Of a stretch of 64,000 bases of DNA, positions 1 to 7,737 are shown piece by piece. The translations under genes were made by a program, and so were the position numbers. Under the pieces are notes generated by a model. That model was not told the DNA's origin. It saw nothing but the letters and a program-made list of their open reading frames with translations, and did not search any database. This stretch comes from JBBSBL01 sp046330255 (lineage in GTDB: Bacteria; Actinomycetota; Thermoleophilia; Solirubrobacterales; Solirubrobacteraceae), in the NCBI GenBank assembly GCA_046330255.1, contig JAXLTC010000002.1, positions 620,001-684,000 of the forward strand. The letters run 5' to 3'. Every line of letters begins with the position of its first letter. Within the stretch, counting starts at the first letter, position 1.

Positions 1-1
1 C

Positions 2-670
2 GTCGCCGAGGCCGGGCTGGAGGACGAGGTCGACGTCGTGATCGGGACGCTCGGGAAGGCGCTCGGCTCCTACGGCGCCTACGCCTGCTGCGGGCCCGCG
101 ATGGCGCGCTGGCTCGTCAACGCCGCGCGCACGCTGATCTTCTCCACGGGCCCCTCGCCGCCCGCGGTGGCGGGTGCGCTGGCCGCCCTCGAGCTGCTCG
201 AGCGAGAGCCGCAGCGCGTGCGTCGCCTGGAACGCAACGCCGCGACGCTGCGCGATGAGCTGGCCCGCGAGGGCCTCCCGGCCGGCGGCTCGCGCACCCC
301 GATCGTCCCGCTTGTCGTCGGCGACGCGGGCGCCGCGATGCGGCTCTGCGAAGCGGCGCTCGAGCGCGGGGTGTTCGCACAGGCGATCCGCCCGCCGACC
401 GTCCCCGCGGGAACCTCCCGGCTGCGGCTCGCGGTGATGGCGTCGCACACGCAGGCCGAGTTGCGCGGAGCCGCGCGGTCGCTCGCGCGGGCTGCCCAGG
501 CGGCGGGCTTCTCGCCGCCTCCGGTCACGGCGCCGGCGCCGGTGGGCGGCGGCTCCCGGGAGGCCGCCGCGCCCGTCGTCATGGCCGGCGAGCCTCCGGT
601 CCCGCGCGCGGCCCGCACGCGTCCGTTCGACGTCGAGAACGAGCCGGAGCCCGTCCCGCGCGCGGCGTAG
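2..670 (+). CDS. bioF: 8-amino-7-oxononanoate synthase, 3' part (5' end outside window)
   Basis: PLP enzyme that condenses pimeloyl-ACP with L-alanine to give KAPA, the first ring-forming step of biotin synthesis; cytoplasmic. The window opens inside the gene, and 222 residues are visible. The motif GTLGKALG near the start holds the PLP-binding lysine (codon at 56-58), followed by the FSTGPSPP segment typical of BioF-type alpha-oxoamine synthases. After the usual C-terminal domain there is a Pro/Ala/Arg-rich tail of roughly 60 residues not expected in the family. bioD starts 3 bp after the stop, so the two are probably co-transcribed. KBL/HemA are related enzymes, but the bioD neighbour decides for BioF. 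Confidence 0.88.
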   Translation, partial: VAEAGLEDEVDVVIGTLGKALGSYGAYACCGPAMARWLVNAARTLIFSTGPSPPAVAGALAALELLEREPQRVRRLERNAATLRDELAREGLPAGGSRTPIVPLVVGDAGAAMRLCEAALERGVFAQAIRPPTVPAGTSRLRLAVMASHTQAELRGAARSLARAAQAAGFSPPPVTAPAPVGGGSREAAAPVVMAGEPPVPRAARTRPFDVENEPEPVPRAA

Positions 671-673
671 CGG

Positions 674-1366
674 TTGCGGGGCTGCTTCGTCACCGGGACG
701 GACACCGGCGCCGGCAAGACGGTGGTGGCGGCCGCGCTGCTCGCCGGTCTCGCGGCCGCGGGACTGCGCGTCGCCGCGTCCAAGCCGGTCCTCACCGGGA
801 CCGACGAGGAGCCGGACCCCGACTGGCCGCGCGACGACGTGCTGCTCGCCGCTGCCGCGGGCGGCACGCGCTCGTCCGGCGAGGTCGCGCCCGTCCGGTT
901 CGGCCCGCCGGTCTCGCCGCACCTCGCCGCCGAGCTTGCCGGCGCCCCGCTGGAGCCGGCGCGTCTGGCCTCGAGCACGCTCGAGGCCGGATCCGGGGCC
1001 GACGCGCTGGTGGTCGAGGGCACCGGCGGGCTGCTGGCGCCCCTGACGCCCGGGTATCTCGTCCGCGACCTGGCGCTCGAGCTCGGCCTGCCGCTGGTCG
1101 TGGCCGCGCGGCCCGGCCTCGGGACGATCTCGCACACACTGCTGACGCTCGAGGCCGCACGGGGAGCGGGCCTGCGCGTCGCGGGGGTCGTGCTGACCCC
1201 CTGGCCGGCGCGCGCCGGCGCGGTCGAACGGTCGAACCGCCACACGATCGCCGCACTCGGCGCCGTCGCCGTGCACGCGCTGCCGCGGATCGCGCGCGGC
1301 GAGCCGCGCGCGATGGCCGCCGCGGCGGCGAGCCTGCCACTCGACGAGCTCGCACCGGAGCTGTAG
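674..1366 (+). CDS. bioD: Dethiobiotin synthetase
   Basis: ATP-dependent carboxylation and ring closure of DAPA to dethiobiotin. The P-loop GTDTGAGKT lies at residues 8-16 (K15), with ASKPVLTG shortly after and the conserved VVEGTGGLLAPL segment near residue 115. The 230-residue length is normal. The start is TTG, 3 bp after the bioF stop, with no clear Shine-Dalgarno, so translation is probably coupled to bioF. An ltrA-like gene follows 2 bp downstream. bioB is not in the window. Confidence 0.9.
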   Translation: MRGCFVTGTDTGAGKTVVAAALLAGLAAAGLRVAASKPVLTGTDEEPDPDWPRDDVLLAAAAGGTRSSGEVAPVRFGPPVSPHLAAELAGAPLEPARLASSTLEAGSGADALVVEGTGGLLAPLTPGYLVRDLALELGLPLVVAARPGLGTISHTLLTLEAARGAGLRVAGVVLTPWPARAGAVERSNRHTIAALGAVAVHALPRIARGEPRAMAAAAASLPLDELAPEL

Positions 1367-1368
1367 CG

Positions 1369-2556
1369 GTGCCGCGCGCGGGTCTGCGGCGAAGCGGCGA
1401 GGAGGAGTTGCGGGTCACGAACCTCGAGCTCTTCTTCGACCTCGTCTATGTCTTCGCGATCACCCAGCTCTCGCAGTTCCTGCTCGGGCACCTGGACGCC
1501 GGCGGGGCCGCCAAGACCCTGTTGCTGCTGCTCGTGGTCTGGTGGGCGTGGGGGTACACGACGTGGATGACCAACTGGTTCGACCCGGATGCGATCCCGG
1601 TGCGGCTCGTGCTGATCGTCGTGATGCTCGCCAGCCTCGGGATGTCGATCGCGATCCCGCAGGCGTTCGGCGACCGCGCGCTGCTGTTCGCCGGCTCCTA
1701 CGTCGCGCTGCAGGCCGTGCGCAACTGCTTCGTGGTGTGGGCCACCGCGCACGGCGATCCCCTCCACGCGGGCTTCCAGCGCATCCTGGCATGGGGCCTG
1801 GGCGCCGGAGCGCTCTGGATCGCGGGGGCGCTTGCGCCCGAGCGCTGGCGCGTGCCGATCTGGGTCGTGGCGCTGGCCGTCGACTACGCCGGGCCGGCGC
1901 TGCGCTACCGGACCCCCGGCCTGGGGCGGTCCGAGTTCAGCGAGTGGGTGATCGAGGGCGGGCTCTTCGCCGAGCGCTTCCAGCTCTTCATCATCATCGC
2001 GCTGGGCGAGTCGATCGTCGTCACGGGCGCGACCGCGTCGAAGCTCGACCTCGACCTCGCGACCGCGGTCTCGATCGCCGTCGCGTTCGCGGGCAGCGCC
2101 GCGCTGTGGTGGCTCTACTTCGACTACGTAGCGAGCAGCTCGAGCCGACGGCTGCGGGTGATCGCCGAAACGGGTCGCGCCGGGCGCGACGCGTTCACCT
2201 ACATCCACATCCTGCTGATCGCGGGCATCGTCGCCACGGCCGTCGCCGACGAGGTCGTGATCGCGCATCCCGATCATGCGCTGCACGGCGCGAGCCTCGC
2301 GGTCGCGATCGCCGGACCGGCGCTCTACCTGGTCGGCCACCTGGCGTTCCGCTGGCGCATGACCGGGCGCTCGAGCGGGCTGCGGGCCGGCGGCGTGGTC
2401 GCGGTCGTGCTCGTGACCCCGCTCGGGCTGGTCGCGCCGGCGCTCGCGACGCTCGCCGCGGTGAACCTCGTGCTCGCCGGCCTGGTGGTCCTGGAGACGC
2501 TCGGCTACGGCCGCCCGCCACCCCGTCAGCGCCGCGCCCGGCCCTCGGCCGCGTAG
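1369..2556 (+). CDS. LtrA-like (low temperature requirement A) membrane protein
   Basis: Polytopic membrane protein of 395 residues. The N-terminus LELFFDLVYVFAITQLSQFL is the hallmark of the LtrA family (named for low-temperature growth in Listeria); the biochemical role is unknown. About ten hydrophobic segments alternate with short Arg-rich loops, and an ALGESIVVTGA motif near residue 213 is also typical. GTG start 2 bp after the bioD stop places it in the biotin operon. Its last 31 bp overlap the convergent gene downstream. Family assignment is firm; a link to biotin is only contextual. Confidence 0.8.
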   Translation: MPRAGLRRSGEEELRVTNLELFFDLVYVFAITQLSQFLLGHLDAGGAAKTLLLLLVVWWAWGYTTWMTNWFDPDAIPVRLVLIVVMLASLGMSIAIPQAFGDRALLFAGSYVALQAVRNCFVVWATAHGDPLHAGFQRILAWGLGAGALWIAGALAPERWRVPIWVVALAVDYAGPALRYRTPGLGRSEFSEWVIEGGLFAERFQLFIIIALGESIVVTGATASKLDLDLATAVSIAVAFAGSAALWWLYFDYVASSSSRRLRVIAETGRAGRDAFTYIHILLIAGIVATAVADEVVIAHPDHALHGASLAVAIAGPALYLVGHLAFRWRMTGRSSGLRAGGVVAVVLVTPLGLVAPALATLAAVNLVLAGLVVLETLGYGRPPPRQRRARPSAA

Positions 2557-4040
2557 CGCACGATCGAGGTGTCGGTCAGCCACTCGACCGGCGCAACGTC
2601 GTCCGTGTAGACCGCGCCGCCCGGCAGCGCCGGCCCCAGCCGCGCGGCCACCGCGAAGGCGAGCGGGCGCAGGGCTCGGGGAAAGCGAGACACGGCCCCG
2701 GTCAGCCGCGCCGCGGAGGCCGGCCCGGGGCCGGCGAGCAGCAGCGTGTTGGTGGCGTCCACCGGGTCGCGCAGGACGGTGCCCAGTTCCGCGCGCAGCG
2801 TCGCGGCAACGACGCGCTCGAGGCGGTCGGTCCCGCGCGGCTCGCCGATGTTGACCACGATCGAGCCGCCGGGCGCGAGCCGTTCCCGGCAGAGCCGGAA
2901 GAACTCGCGCGTGGCGAGATGGAACGGGATGTAGGGCTGGCGGTAGGCGTCCACGAAGATCGCGTCGAAACGGCCCCGAGCGGCGCGAAGGAACGCACGC
3001 GCGTCGGCCGTGTGGGTGCGCAGCCGCGGAGCGCGCAGATCGAACCAGCGGCGGCCGATCCGGGTCAGCTCACCGTCGATCTCGACCGCGTCGATCGCGG
3101 TTGCGGGCAGGTAGTGGCCGTAGGCGCGGGCGGTCGTGCCGGCGGCGTTCCCGAGGATCGCCAGCCTGCGCGGCGGCCGGCCGTCGGCGGCCGCGGGCAG
3201 GACCAGGAAGTCGTCCCAGTAGCCGCCTGTCAGCCACCGCCCCGGCCTGTAGACCGAGTGCACGGCGACGCCCTCGTTGAGCTCCAGGCGGCGCTCGCCG
3301 TCCGCGCGCTCCAGCACCCGCGCGTACTGGTAGGGGGTCTCGCTCTCCTGAAGGACGCGCTCGCTGCCGCTCGCCGCCTTGACGCCGCCGGGCGGTGCGA
3401 GAAGCAGCGCCGCGACCGCGACCGGAGCGAGCGCCCAGCGCCGGCCCAGCCCGAGGGCGCCGGTGAGCGCTAGCGCGGCGGCGAAGACGAGGAACGTGCG
3501 CTGGGTCCCGATCAGGGGCACGAGCAGGAGCGCCGACAGGAACACCCCGGTGAGCGAGCCCACGGTCCCGATCGCGTAGAGGCGCCCCGCGACGCGCCCG
3601 CTCTCCTCGACGCTCGCCACCGACAGCCGCACCGCGTAGGGCGAGGCCGCGCCGAGCAGCAGCACGGGCAGCGCGACCAGCAACAGGACCGCGAGCAGCG
3701 ACCCGGCGAACGCGCCCGCGGAGATCGAGTCCAGGGCGCCGACCGCGAGGTCGAGGAACGGCCGCGCGACGAACGGCACGAGCGCGAGCAGCCCGCCGGC
3801 GGCGAGCACGACCCGGCACAGCCCGCTCATCTCCGGTCGGCGGTCGGCGAGGCGCCCGCCGAGCCAGTAGCCGGCCGAGAGCGAGACCAGCACCACCGCG
3901 ATCGTGTTCGCCCAAATGACCGTCGAGGCGCCGAAGTAGGGCGCCAGCAGGCGCGCGGCCGCGATCTCCACGCCGAGGCTGGCGGCGCCGACGACGAAGA
4001 TCACGAGCGGGATCGGCGGGAAGGCGCGGCGCGCGGTCAC
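2526..4040 (-). CDS. Membrane-fused spermidine-synthase-like protein
   Basis: 504 residues in two halves. The first ~210 residues form about six hydrophobic segments starting SLGVEIAAARLLAPYFG, as in fused MFS/spermidine synthase proteins. The second half is a SpeE-like Rossmann methyltransferase fold, with LAILGNAAGTTARAYGHY as the glycine loop and AVEIDGEL and FDAIFVDAYRQPYIP further on. It may be a polyamine aminopropyltransferase, but members of this fused family are rarely characterised. GTG start with TAACCT nine bases upstream and no Shine-Dalgarno suggests a leaderless mRNA. Divergent from bioA; convergent and overlapping with the ltrA-like gene. Confidence 0.75.
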   Translation of the reverse strand: MTARRAFPPIPLVIFVVGAASLGVEIAAARLLAPYFGASTVIWANTIAVVLVSLSAGYWLGGRLADRRPEMSGLCRVVLAAGGLLALVPFVARPFLDLAVGALDSISAGAFAGSLLAVLLLVALPVLLLGAASPYAVRLSVASVEESGRVAGRLYAIGTVGSLTGVFLSALLLVPLIGTQRTFLVFAAALALTGALGLGRRWALAPVAVAALLLAPPGGVKAASGSERVLQESETPYQYARVLERADGERRLELNEGVAVHSVYRPGRWLTGGYWDDFLVLPAAADGRPPRRLAILGNAAGTTARAYGHYLPATAIDAVEIDGELTRIGRRWFDLRAPRLRTHTADARAFLRAARGRFDAIFVDAYRQPYIPFHLATREFFRLCRERLAPGGSIVVNIGEPRGTDRLERVVAATLRAELGTVLRDPVDATNTLLLAGPGPASAARLTGAVSRFPRALRPLAFAVAARLGPALPGGAVYTDDVAPVEWLTDTSIVRYAAEGRARR

Positions 4041-4049
4041 GGGCGGCCG

Positions 4050-4089
4050 AGGTTAGAGCAGCGGATCCGACCGGCCGCCGCTCTACGGT
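4050..4089. promoter_or_regulatory. Facing -10 elements of a divergent promoter pair
   Basis: TAACCT (minus strand, 4055-4050) lies 9 nt before the GTG at 4040, and TACGGT (plus strand, 4084-4089) lies 8 nt before the bioA ATG at 4098. Neither gene has a Shine-Dalgarno. TANNNT directly upstream of a start codon is the known arrangement for leaderless transcripts in actinobacteria; use here is inferred. Confidence 0.5.
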
Positions 4090-4097
4090 GCGCCACG

Positions 4098-5396
4098 ATG
4101 GGGACCGCGGACCTCGCGCAGCTCGACCGCGACGTGCTCTGGCATCCGTTCACCCAGCAGCGCGACTGGGAGCGCGAGGAGCCGCCGCTGGTCGTCGAGC
4201 GCGCCGAGGCCACGACGCTCTACGACACCGACGGCAACGCCTACATCGACGGCGTCTCCTCGCTCTGGTGCAACGTCCACGGCCACCGTCACCCGGTGAT
4301 CGACGCGGCGATCCGCGAGCAGCTCGACCGCGTGGCCCACTCCACGATGCTGGGCCTCACGCACGAGCCCGGCATCGAGCTCGCGCAGCGGCTGCTTGCC
4401 GTCGCCCCGCCGGGCCTGGCCCGCGTGTTCTACTCGGACAGCGGGTCGGCGGCCGTCGAGATCGCGCTCAAGATGGCCTTCCAGTGGTGGCGCCAGGCCG
4501 GCGAGGAGCGGCGCACGGGCTTCGTGTGCCTCGAGAACGCCTACCACGGCGACACCCTCGGATCGGTCTCGGTCGGCGGGATCGACACGTTCCACGCCGC
4601 CTACCGCCCGCTGCTGTTCGACACGTGGCGAGCGCGGCCCGGCGATGCGGCCCATCTCGAGGAGGTTCTCGCGCGCCACGGCGACCGGACGTGCGCGGTG
4701 GTGGTCGAGCCGCTCGTCCAGGGCGCGGCGGGGATGCGGCTCCAGCCGCGGGGCTACCTGCGCCGCGTCCGCGAGTTGTGCGACCGCCACGGCGTGCCGC
4801 TGATCGCCGACGAGGTCGCCACCGGCTTCGGCCGCACCGGGCGCATGTTCGCCTGCGAGCACGAGCGCGTCACCCCGGACATCATGTGCGTCGCGAAGGG
4901 ACTCACGGGCGGCTATCTCCCGCTCGCCGCGACGCTGACCACCGAGCGGATCTACGAGGGCTTCCTCGGCGAGCCCTCCGAGGGCCGCACGTTCTTCCAC
5001 GGCCACACCTACACCGGGAACCCGCTCGCCTGCGCGGCCGCCGTCGCGACCCTTCGGACCTTCGCCGAAGAGGACACGCTCGCGCGCCTGCAGCCCAAGA
5101 TCTCGCTGCTGCGCACCCTGCTCGACACCCACGTGGCGCCCCTTCCCGCGGTCGCCGAGGTCCGTCGCCGGGGGTTCATGGTCGGGATCGAGGTCGCTGG
5201 TGAGCGCGCCGGGCACCGGGTGACGCTCGCCGCACGCGCGCGCGGCGCGATCATTCGCCCGCTCGGCGACGTCGTGGTGCTGATGCCGCCGCTGTCGATC
5301 GCCGAAACCGAGCTGGAGCGCCTGGTCGAGATCGTCGCCGCCTCGATCGCCGAGGTGACCGGGACGGCCGCCGCGCCGCTGGCCGCGGCGGCCTGA
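4098..5396 (+). CDS. bioA: Adenosylmethionine-8-amino-7-oxononanoate aminotransferase
   Basis: PLP transaminase using SAM as amino donor to convert KAPA to DAPA, the step between BioF and BioD. WHPFTQQRDW near residue 14, SLWCNVHGHRHP near 55 and the lysine motif VAKGLTGGYLPLAAT (K267) identify BioA rather than a generic class III aminotransferase. The 432-residue length is normal. ATG start, apparently leaderless. It is separated from bioF-bioD by the ltrA-like and spermidine-synthase-like genes, so the pathway is split into two transcription units here. Confidence 0.92.
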   Translation: MGTADLAQLDRDVLWHPFTQQRDWEREEPPLVVERAEATTLYDTDGNAYIDGVSSLWCNVHGHRHPVIDAAIREQLDRVAHSTMLGLTHEPGIELAQRLLAVAPPGLARVFYSDSGSAAVEIALKMAFQWWRQAGEERRTGFVCLENAYHGDTLGSVSVGGIDTFHAAYRPLLFDTWRARPGDAAHLEEVLARHGDRTCAVVVEPLVQGAAGMRLQPRGYLRRVRELCDRHGVPLIADEVATGFGRTGRMFACEHERVTPDIMCVAKGLTGGYLPLAATLTTERIYEGFLGEPSEGRTFFHGHTYTGNPLACAAAVATLRTFAEEDTLARLQPKISLLRTLLDTHVAPLPAVAEVRRRGFMVGIEVAGERAGHRVTLAARARGAIIRPLGDVVVLMPPLSIAETELERLVEIVAASIAEVTGTAAAPLAAAA

Positions 5397-5399
5397 ACC

Positions 5400-5416
5400 G
5401 CGCCCGCGGCGGGCGC
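5400..5416. terminator. GC hairpin between bioA and rubredoxin
   Basis: GCGCCC (5400-5405), 5-nt loop, GGGCGC (5411-5416), beginning 3 bp after the bioA stop. No U tract follows. It may help end bioA transcription towards the convergent rubredoxin gene. The rest of the gap to 5554 is GC-rich and holds nothing else I recognise. Confidence 0.3.
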
Positions 5417-5554
5417 GCGCCGAGCGCGGCGAAGTGTTCGGGCCGGCCCCCGAACCGGGGTCGTAGGTGCGCGGTAGGCCGGCCCACCACGAGAACACGC
5501 CTCGCGGGACGGAGTTGCGGTCCGGCGCGCGCTCCCGGCGGCCGGGCGCCCGGG

Positions 5555-5740
5555 TCAGTCCTCGTAGGCCACGAAGTCGCGTTTGCGCGCCCCGCAGACC
5601 GGGCAGAACCAGGTCTCCGGGATGTCCTCGAAGGCCGTGCCCGGCGGGATCCCACCGTCGGGATCGCCCTCGTCGGGGTCGTAGATGAAGCCGCAGGACT
5701 CGCAGATCCAGCGCTGGGCGGTCTTCGTGCCGATGCTCAT
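5555..5740 (-). CDS. Rubredoxin
   Basis: Small (61 aa) one-iron electron carrier. Two Cys pairs, C13-x2-C16 (WICESCGFIYDP) and C46-x2-C49 (WFCPVCGARKRDF), bind the Fe(SCys)4 centre; the acidic middle EGDPDGGIPPGTAFEDIP is typical. Partners in actinobacteria include alkane hydroxylases and other oxidoreductases, but none is adjacent. ATG start with TACCCT exactly 7 nt upstream (5753-5748), so probably leaderless. Divergent from a NUDIX gene with a 56-bp gap. Confidence 0.95.
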   Translation of the reverse strand: MSIGTKTAQRWICESCGFIYDPDEGDPDGGIPPGTAFEDIPETWFCPVCGARKRDFVAYED

Positions 5741-5747
5741 GCCGAGA

Positions 5748-5787
5748 AGGGTACGCGGCCCGAGGCGGCGGGGCCGGCAGATAGGGT
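5748..5787. promoter_or_regulatory. Facing -10 elements, rubredoxin / NUDIX
   Basis: TACCCT on the minus strand (5753-5748) is 7 nt from the rubredoxin ATG; TAGGGT on the plus strand (5782-5787) is 9 nt from the NUDIX ATG. Both genes lack a Shine-Dalgarno, consistent with leaderless transcription. Confidence 0.5.
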
Positions 5788-5796
5788 GAGCGGGCG

Positions 5797-6426
5797 ATGG
5801 AGGTCGACCGGCCGGGGCCCGGAGAGGAGCTGAACGAAGGCGAGGCCAGCGTCCCGCGGCCCGCCGCGACCGTGATCCTGCTGCGCGGCGGCGACTCGGC
5901 GCTCGAGGTGCTCCTCGTGCAGCGCAATCCGGCGCAGCGGTTCATGGGCGGCGCGTGGGTGTTCCCCGGTGGCGCCGTGGATCCCGACGACGGGGGTGGC
6001 CAGGCGGGCCTGCGAAGCGCAGCCCTGCGGGAGACGGCCGAGGAGGCCGGAGTCGCGCTGCCGTCCGGGTCCGAGCTCGTGCCCTACTCCCGCTGGATAA
6101 CGCCGGCCGCGGTGAAGATCCGCTTCGACACGTGGTTCTTCCTCGCCCCCCTGCCGGCCGGCGCGGCTCCCCGGGTGGACGGAGCGGAATGCGTGGACCT
6201 GCGCTGGGAGAGCCCCGCTTCGGCGCTCGAGGCCTACGGCCGCGACGAGTTGCTGCTCGTCTTCCCGACGATCAAGCACCTCGAGCAGCTCTCGGGCTTC
6301 GTCTCCGCCGAGGCGCTGCTCGCGCACGCGCGCGGACGCGAGGTCGCGCCGGTCGAGCCACGCGTGGTGCTGGAGGGCGAGGTCGCCCGTGTCCTGCTCC
6401 CGGGCGAGCCCGGCTACGAGGACTGA
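5797..6426 (+). CDS. NUDIX hydrolase
   Basis: Hydrolase of a nucleoside-diphosphate-linked substrate, 209 residues. FMGGAWVFPGGAVDPDDG and RETAEEAGV form the Nudix box; the REXXEE glutamates coordinate the catalytic metal. The wording resembles the CoA-pyrophosphatase-like/NUDT19 subgroup common in actinobacteria (N-terminal ATVILLR, LLVQRNP), but substrate cannot be told. ATG start with a TANNNT hexamer 9 nt upstream. Its last 13 bp overlap the convergent DUF779 gene. Confidence 0.85.
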   Translation: MEVDRPGPGEELNEGEASVPRPAATVILLRGGDSALEVLLVQRNPAQRFMGGAWVFPGGAVDPDDGGGQAGLRSAALRETAEEAGVALPSGSELVPYSRWITPAAVKIRFDTWFFLAPLPAGAAPRVDGAECVDLRWESPASALEAYGRDELLLVFPTIKHLEQLSGFVSAEALLAHARGREVAPVEPRVVLEGEVARVLLPGEPGYED

Positions 6427-6755
6427 GGCGCCGGCACGGGCAGTCGCTGCAGGGTCAGCCGGACACCCAGCTCGGTCTCGCAGGAGAAGGAATCGCCGCC
6501 CGGATCGGGCGTCACGTCGATCACGACCTCGCGGCCGGCGAACAGGTCGAGCAGCCCGCGATCCAGAAGCACCGGCACCCCCTCCAACTCCCCGACACGG
6601 ACCTCCCCGGGCCCGGCCACGTAGGCCTCGAACAGGAACGGGGCGGTCGAGTCGCAGCAGCCGTTCCCGATCACCAGGGCGAGCCCCCCCGGACGGCGCC
6701 CGCGTGCGTCGCGGATGGCCGCGCTGGCCTCCTCGGTGGCCACGACCGAGAGCAC
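6414..6755 (-). CDS. DUF779 family protein
   Basis: 113 residues, the usual size of DUF779. The motif LVIGNGCCDSTAPFLFE with paired cysteines and the C-terminal VIDVTPDPGGDSFSCETELGVRLTLQ match this family, which is often found beside aldehyde dehydrogenases; its function is unknown. I chose the GTG at 6755: an upstream in-frame extension exists but would run through the divergent gene, and the -10 hexamer TATAGT (6768-6763) sits exactly 7 nt upstream. An aldehyde dehydrogenase gene lies about 3 kb away at 9486-11012, not adjacent. Confidence 0.75.
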   Translation of the reverse strand: MLSVVATEEASAAIRDARGRRPGGLALVIGNGCCDSTAPFLFEAYVAGPGEVRVGELEGVPVLLDRGLLDLFAGREVVIDVTPDPGGDSFSCETELGVRLTLQRLPVPAPQSS

Positions 6756-6762
6756 GCGCGCG

Positions 6763-6770
6763 ACTATAGT
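6763..6770. promoter_or_regulatory. Symmetric bidirectional -10 palindrome ACTATAGT
   Basis: The 8-bp perfect palindrome ACTATAGT reads TATAGT on both strands. Each copy is 7 nt from a GTG start (6755 minus, 6778 plus), and the whole divergent gap is 22 bp. Two leaderless transcripts starting at the G of each GTG are predicted; RNA polymerase could load in only one direction at a time. Confidence 0.6.
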
Positions 6771-6777
6771 TGGCTCC

Positions 6778-7737
6778 GTGACGGCCTCGCTCCCGGTGGA
6801 CGTGCAGTCGGTCTTCGATCGCTTCATCACCACGGAGTTCACGACGGTCGACTCGCGCGGGCAGCCGATCACCTGGCCGGTCACGCCGTACTACCGGCCG
6901 GGGAATCCGTGCCTCGACGTGACCACGGGTCTCGGCTACCCGAAGAAGGCCAACGACGCGCGCGCGAACCCCCGCGTCGCGATGCTGTTCTCGGATCCGA
7001 CCGGCAGCGGCCTCGACGACGCGCCGATGGTGCTCGTGCAGGGGACGGCTCGCGTGGACGACGCCGACCTGGACGCCAACCGCGAGCGCTACGAGCGGGA
7101 GTCGGCCGAGAAGCTGCCCGCCACCGTGAAGATGCTGCCGCCCAAGCCGCTGCGGCGCTCGTTCCTGTGGTACTTCGCGCGGCTCTACGTGCACGTCAAC
7201 CCCGAGCGGATCTGGGTCTGGCGATCGGGCCGGCTCGGGGAGGAGCCGGAGCTCTTCGACGCCCACATGGAGGAGGTCCGCTCAGGCCACTCGGAGGAGC
7301 CCGAGCAGGAGCACACCGCCCCGGACGGCGGCGCGTTCCGATGGGACGGGCGCGTCGACGAGATGGGCGCGCGCTACGCAAGCGCGGTGCTGACGTTCGT
7401 CGGGCCGGACGGCTTCCCGTTCTCGGTGCGCGTGCCCGTGGACACCGACCGCGCGGCCGGCCTCGTGCGCCTCGGCGGCGAGCTCGGCGACCTGCCGCTG
7501 GAGCCGGGGCTCGCCTGCCTCACCGCGCACGCGCACGCGCACGACTTCACGTGGCAGCGGAACTTCCAGGTGCGCGGCGACCTGGTCCAGGAGAGCGGCG
7601 GCTGGGCGCTTCGCCCGCACCGCCTCATCGGCGGGTTCGAGCTGCCGCCCGGGAGGCTGCGGGCGATTCGCGCGAACCTCGCGAAGGCCATGCGCTTCCG
7701 CCGAGCCGCAAAGCGCGAGCTGGCCAGGCGCGGCTGA
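6778..7737 (+). CDS. Pyridoxamine-5'-phosphate-oxidase-like flavin/F420-binding protein
   Basis: 319 residues. The N-terminal third (FTTVDSRGQPITWPVTPYY through ARANPRVAMLFSDPTG) is the split-barrel pattern of PNPOx-like FMN or F420 binding proteins; a second barrel-like half follows (YASAVLTFVGPDGFPFSVRVPV). No substrate can be assigned. GTG start at 6778 was preferred over an in-frame start at 6715 because of the 7-nt-spaced TATAGT and because the longer form would overlap the divergent DUF779 gene. The stop overlaps the next gene's start (TGATG), so translation is coupled to the epimerase. Confidence 0.7.
   Translation: MTASLPVDVQSVFDRFITTEFTTVDSRGQPITWPVTPYYRPGNPCLDVTTGLGYPKKANDARANPRVAMLFSDPTGSGLDDAPMVLVQGTARVDDADLDANRERYERESAEKLPATVKMLPPKPLRRSFLWYFARLYVHVNPERIWVWRSGRLGEEPELFDAHMEEVRSGHSEEPEQEHTAPDGGAFRWDGRVDEMGARYASAVLTFVGPDGFPFSVRVPVDTDRAAGLVRLGGELGDLPLEPGLACLTAHAHAHDFTWQRNFQVRGDLVQESGGWALRPHRLIGGFELPPGRLRAIRANLAKAMRFRRAAKRELARRG

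Noticed and set aside
5955..7736. Upstream extension of the epimerase frame over the NUDIX and PNPOx-like genes
   Set aside because: It is out of frame with both real genes and Arg-rich; the real start is the coupled ATG at 7737.
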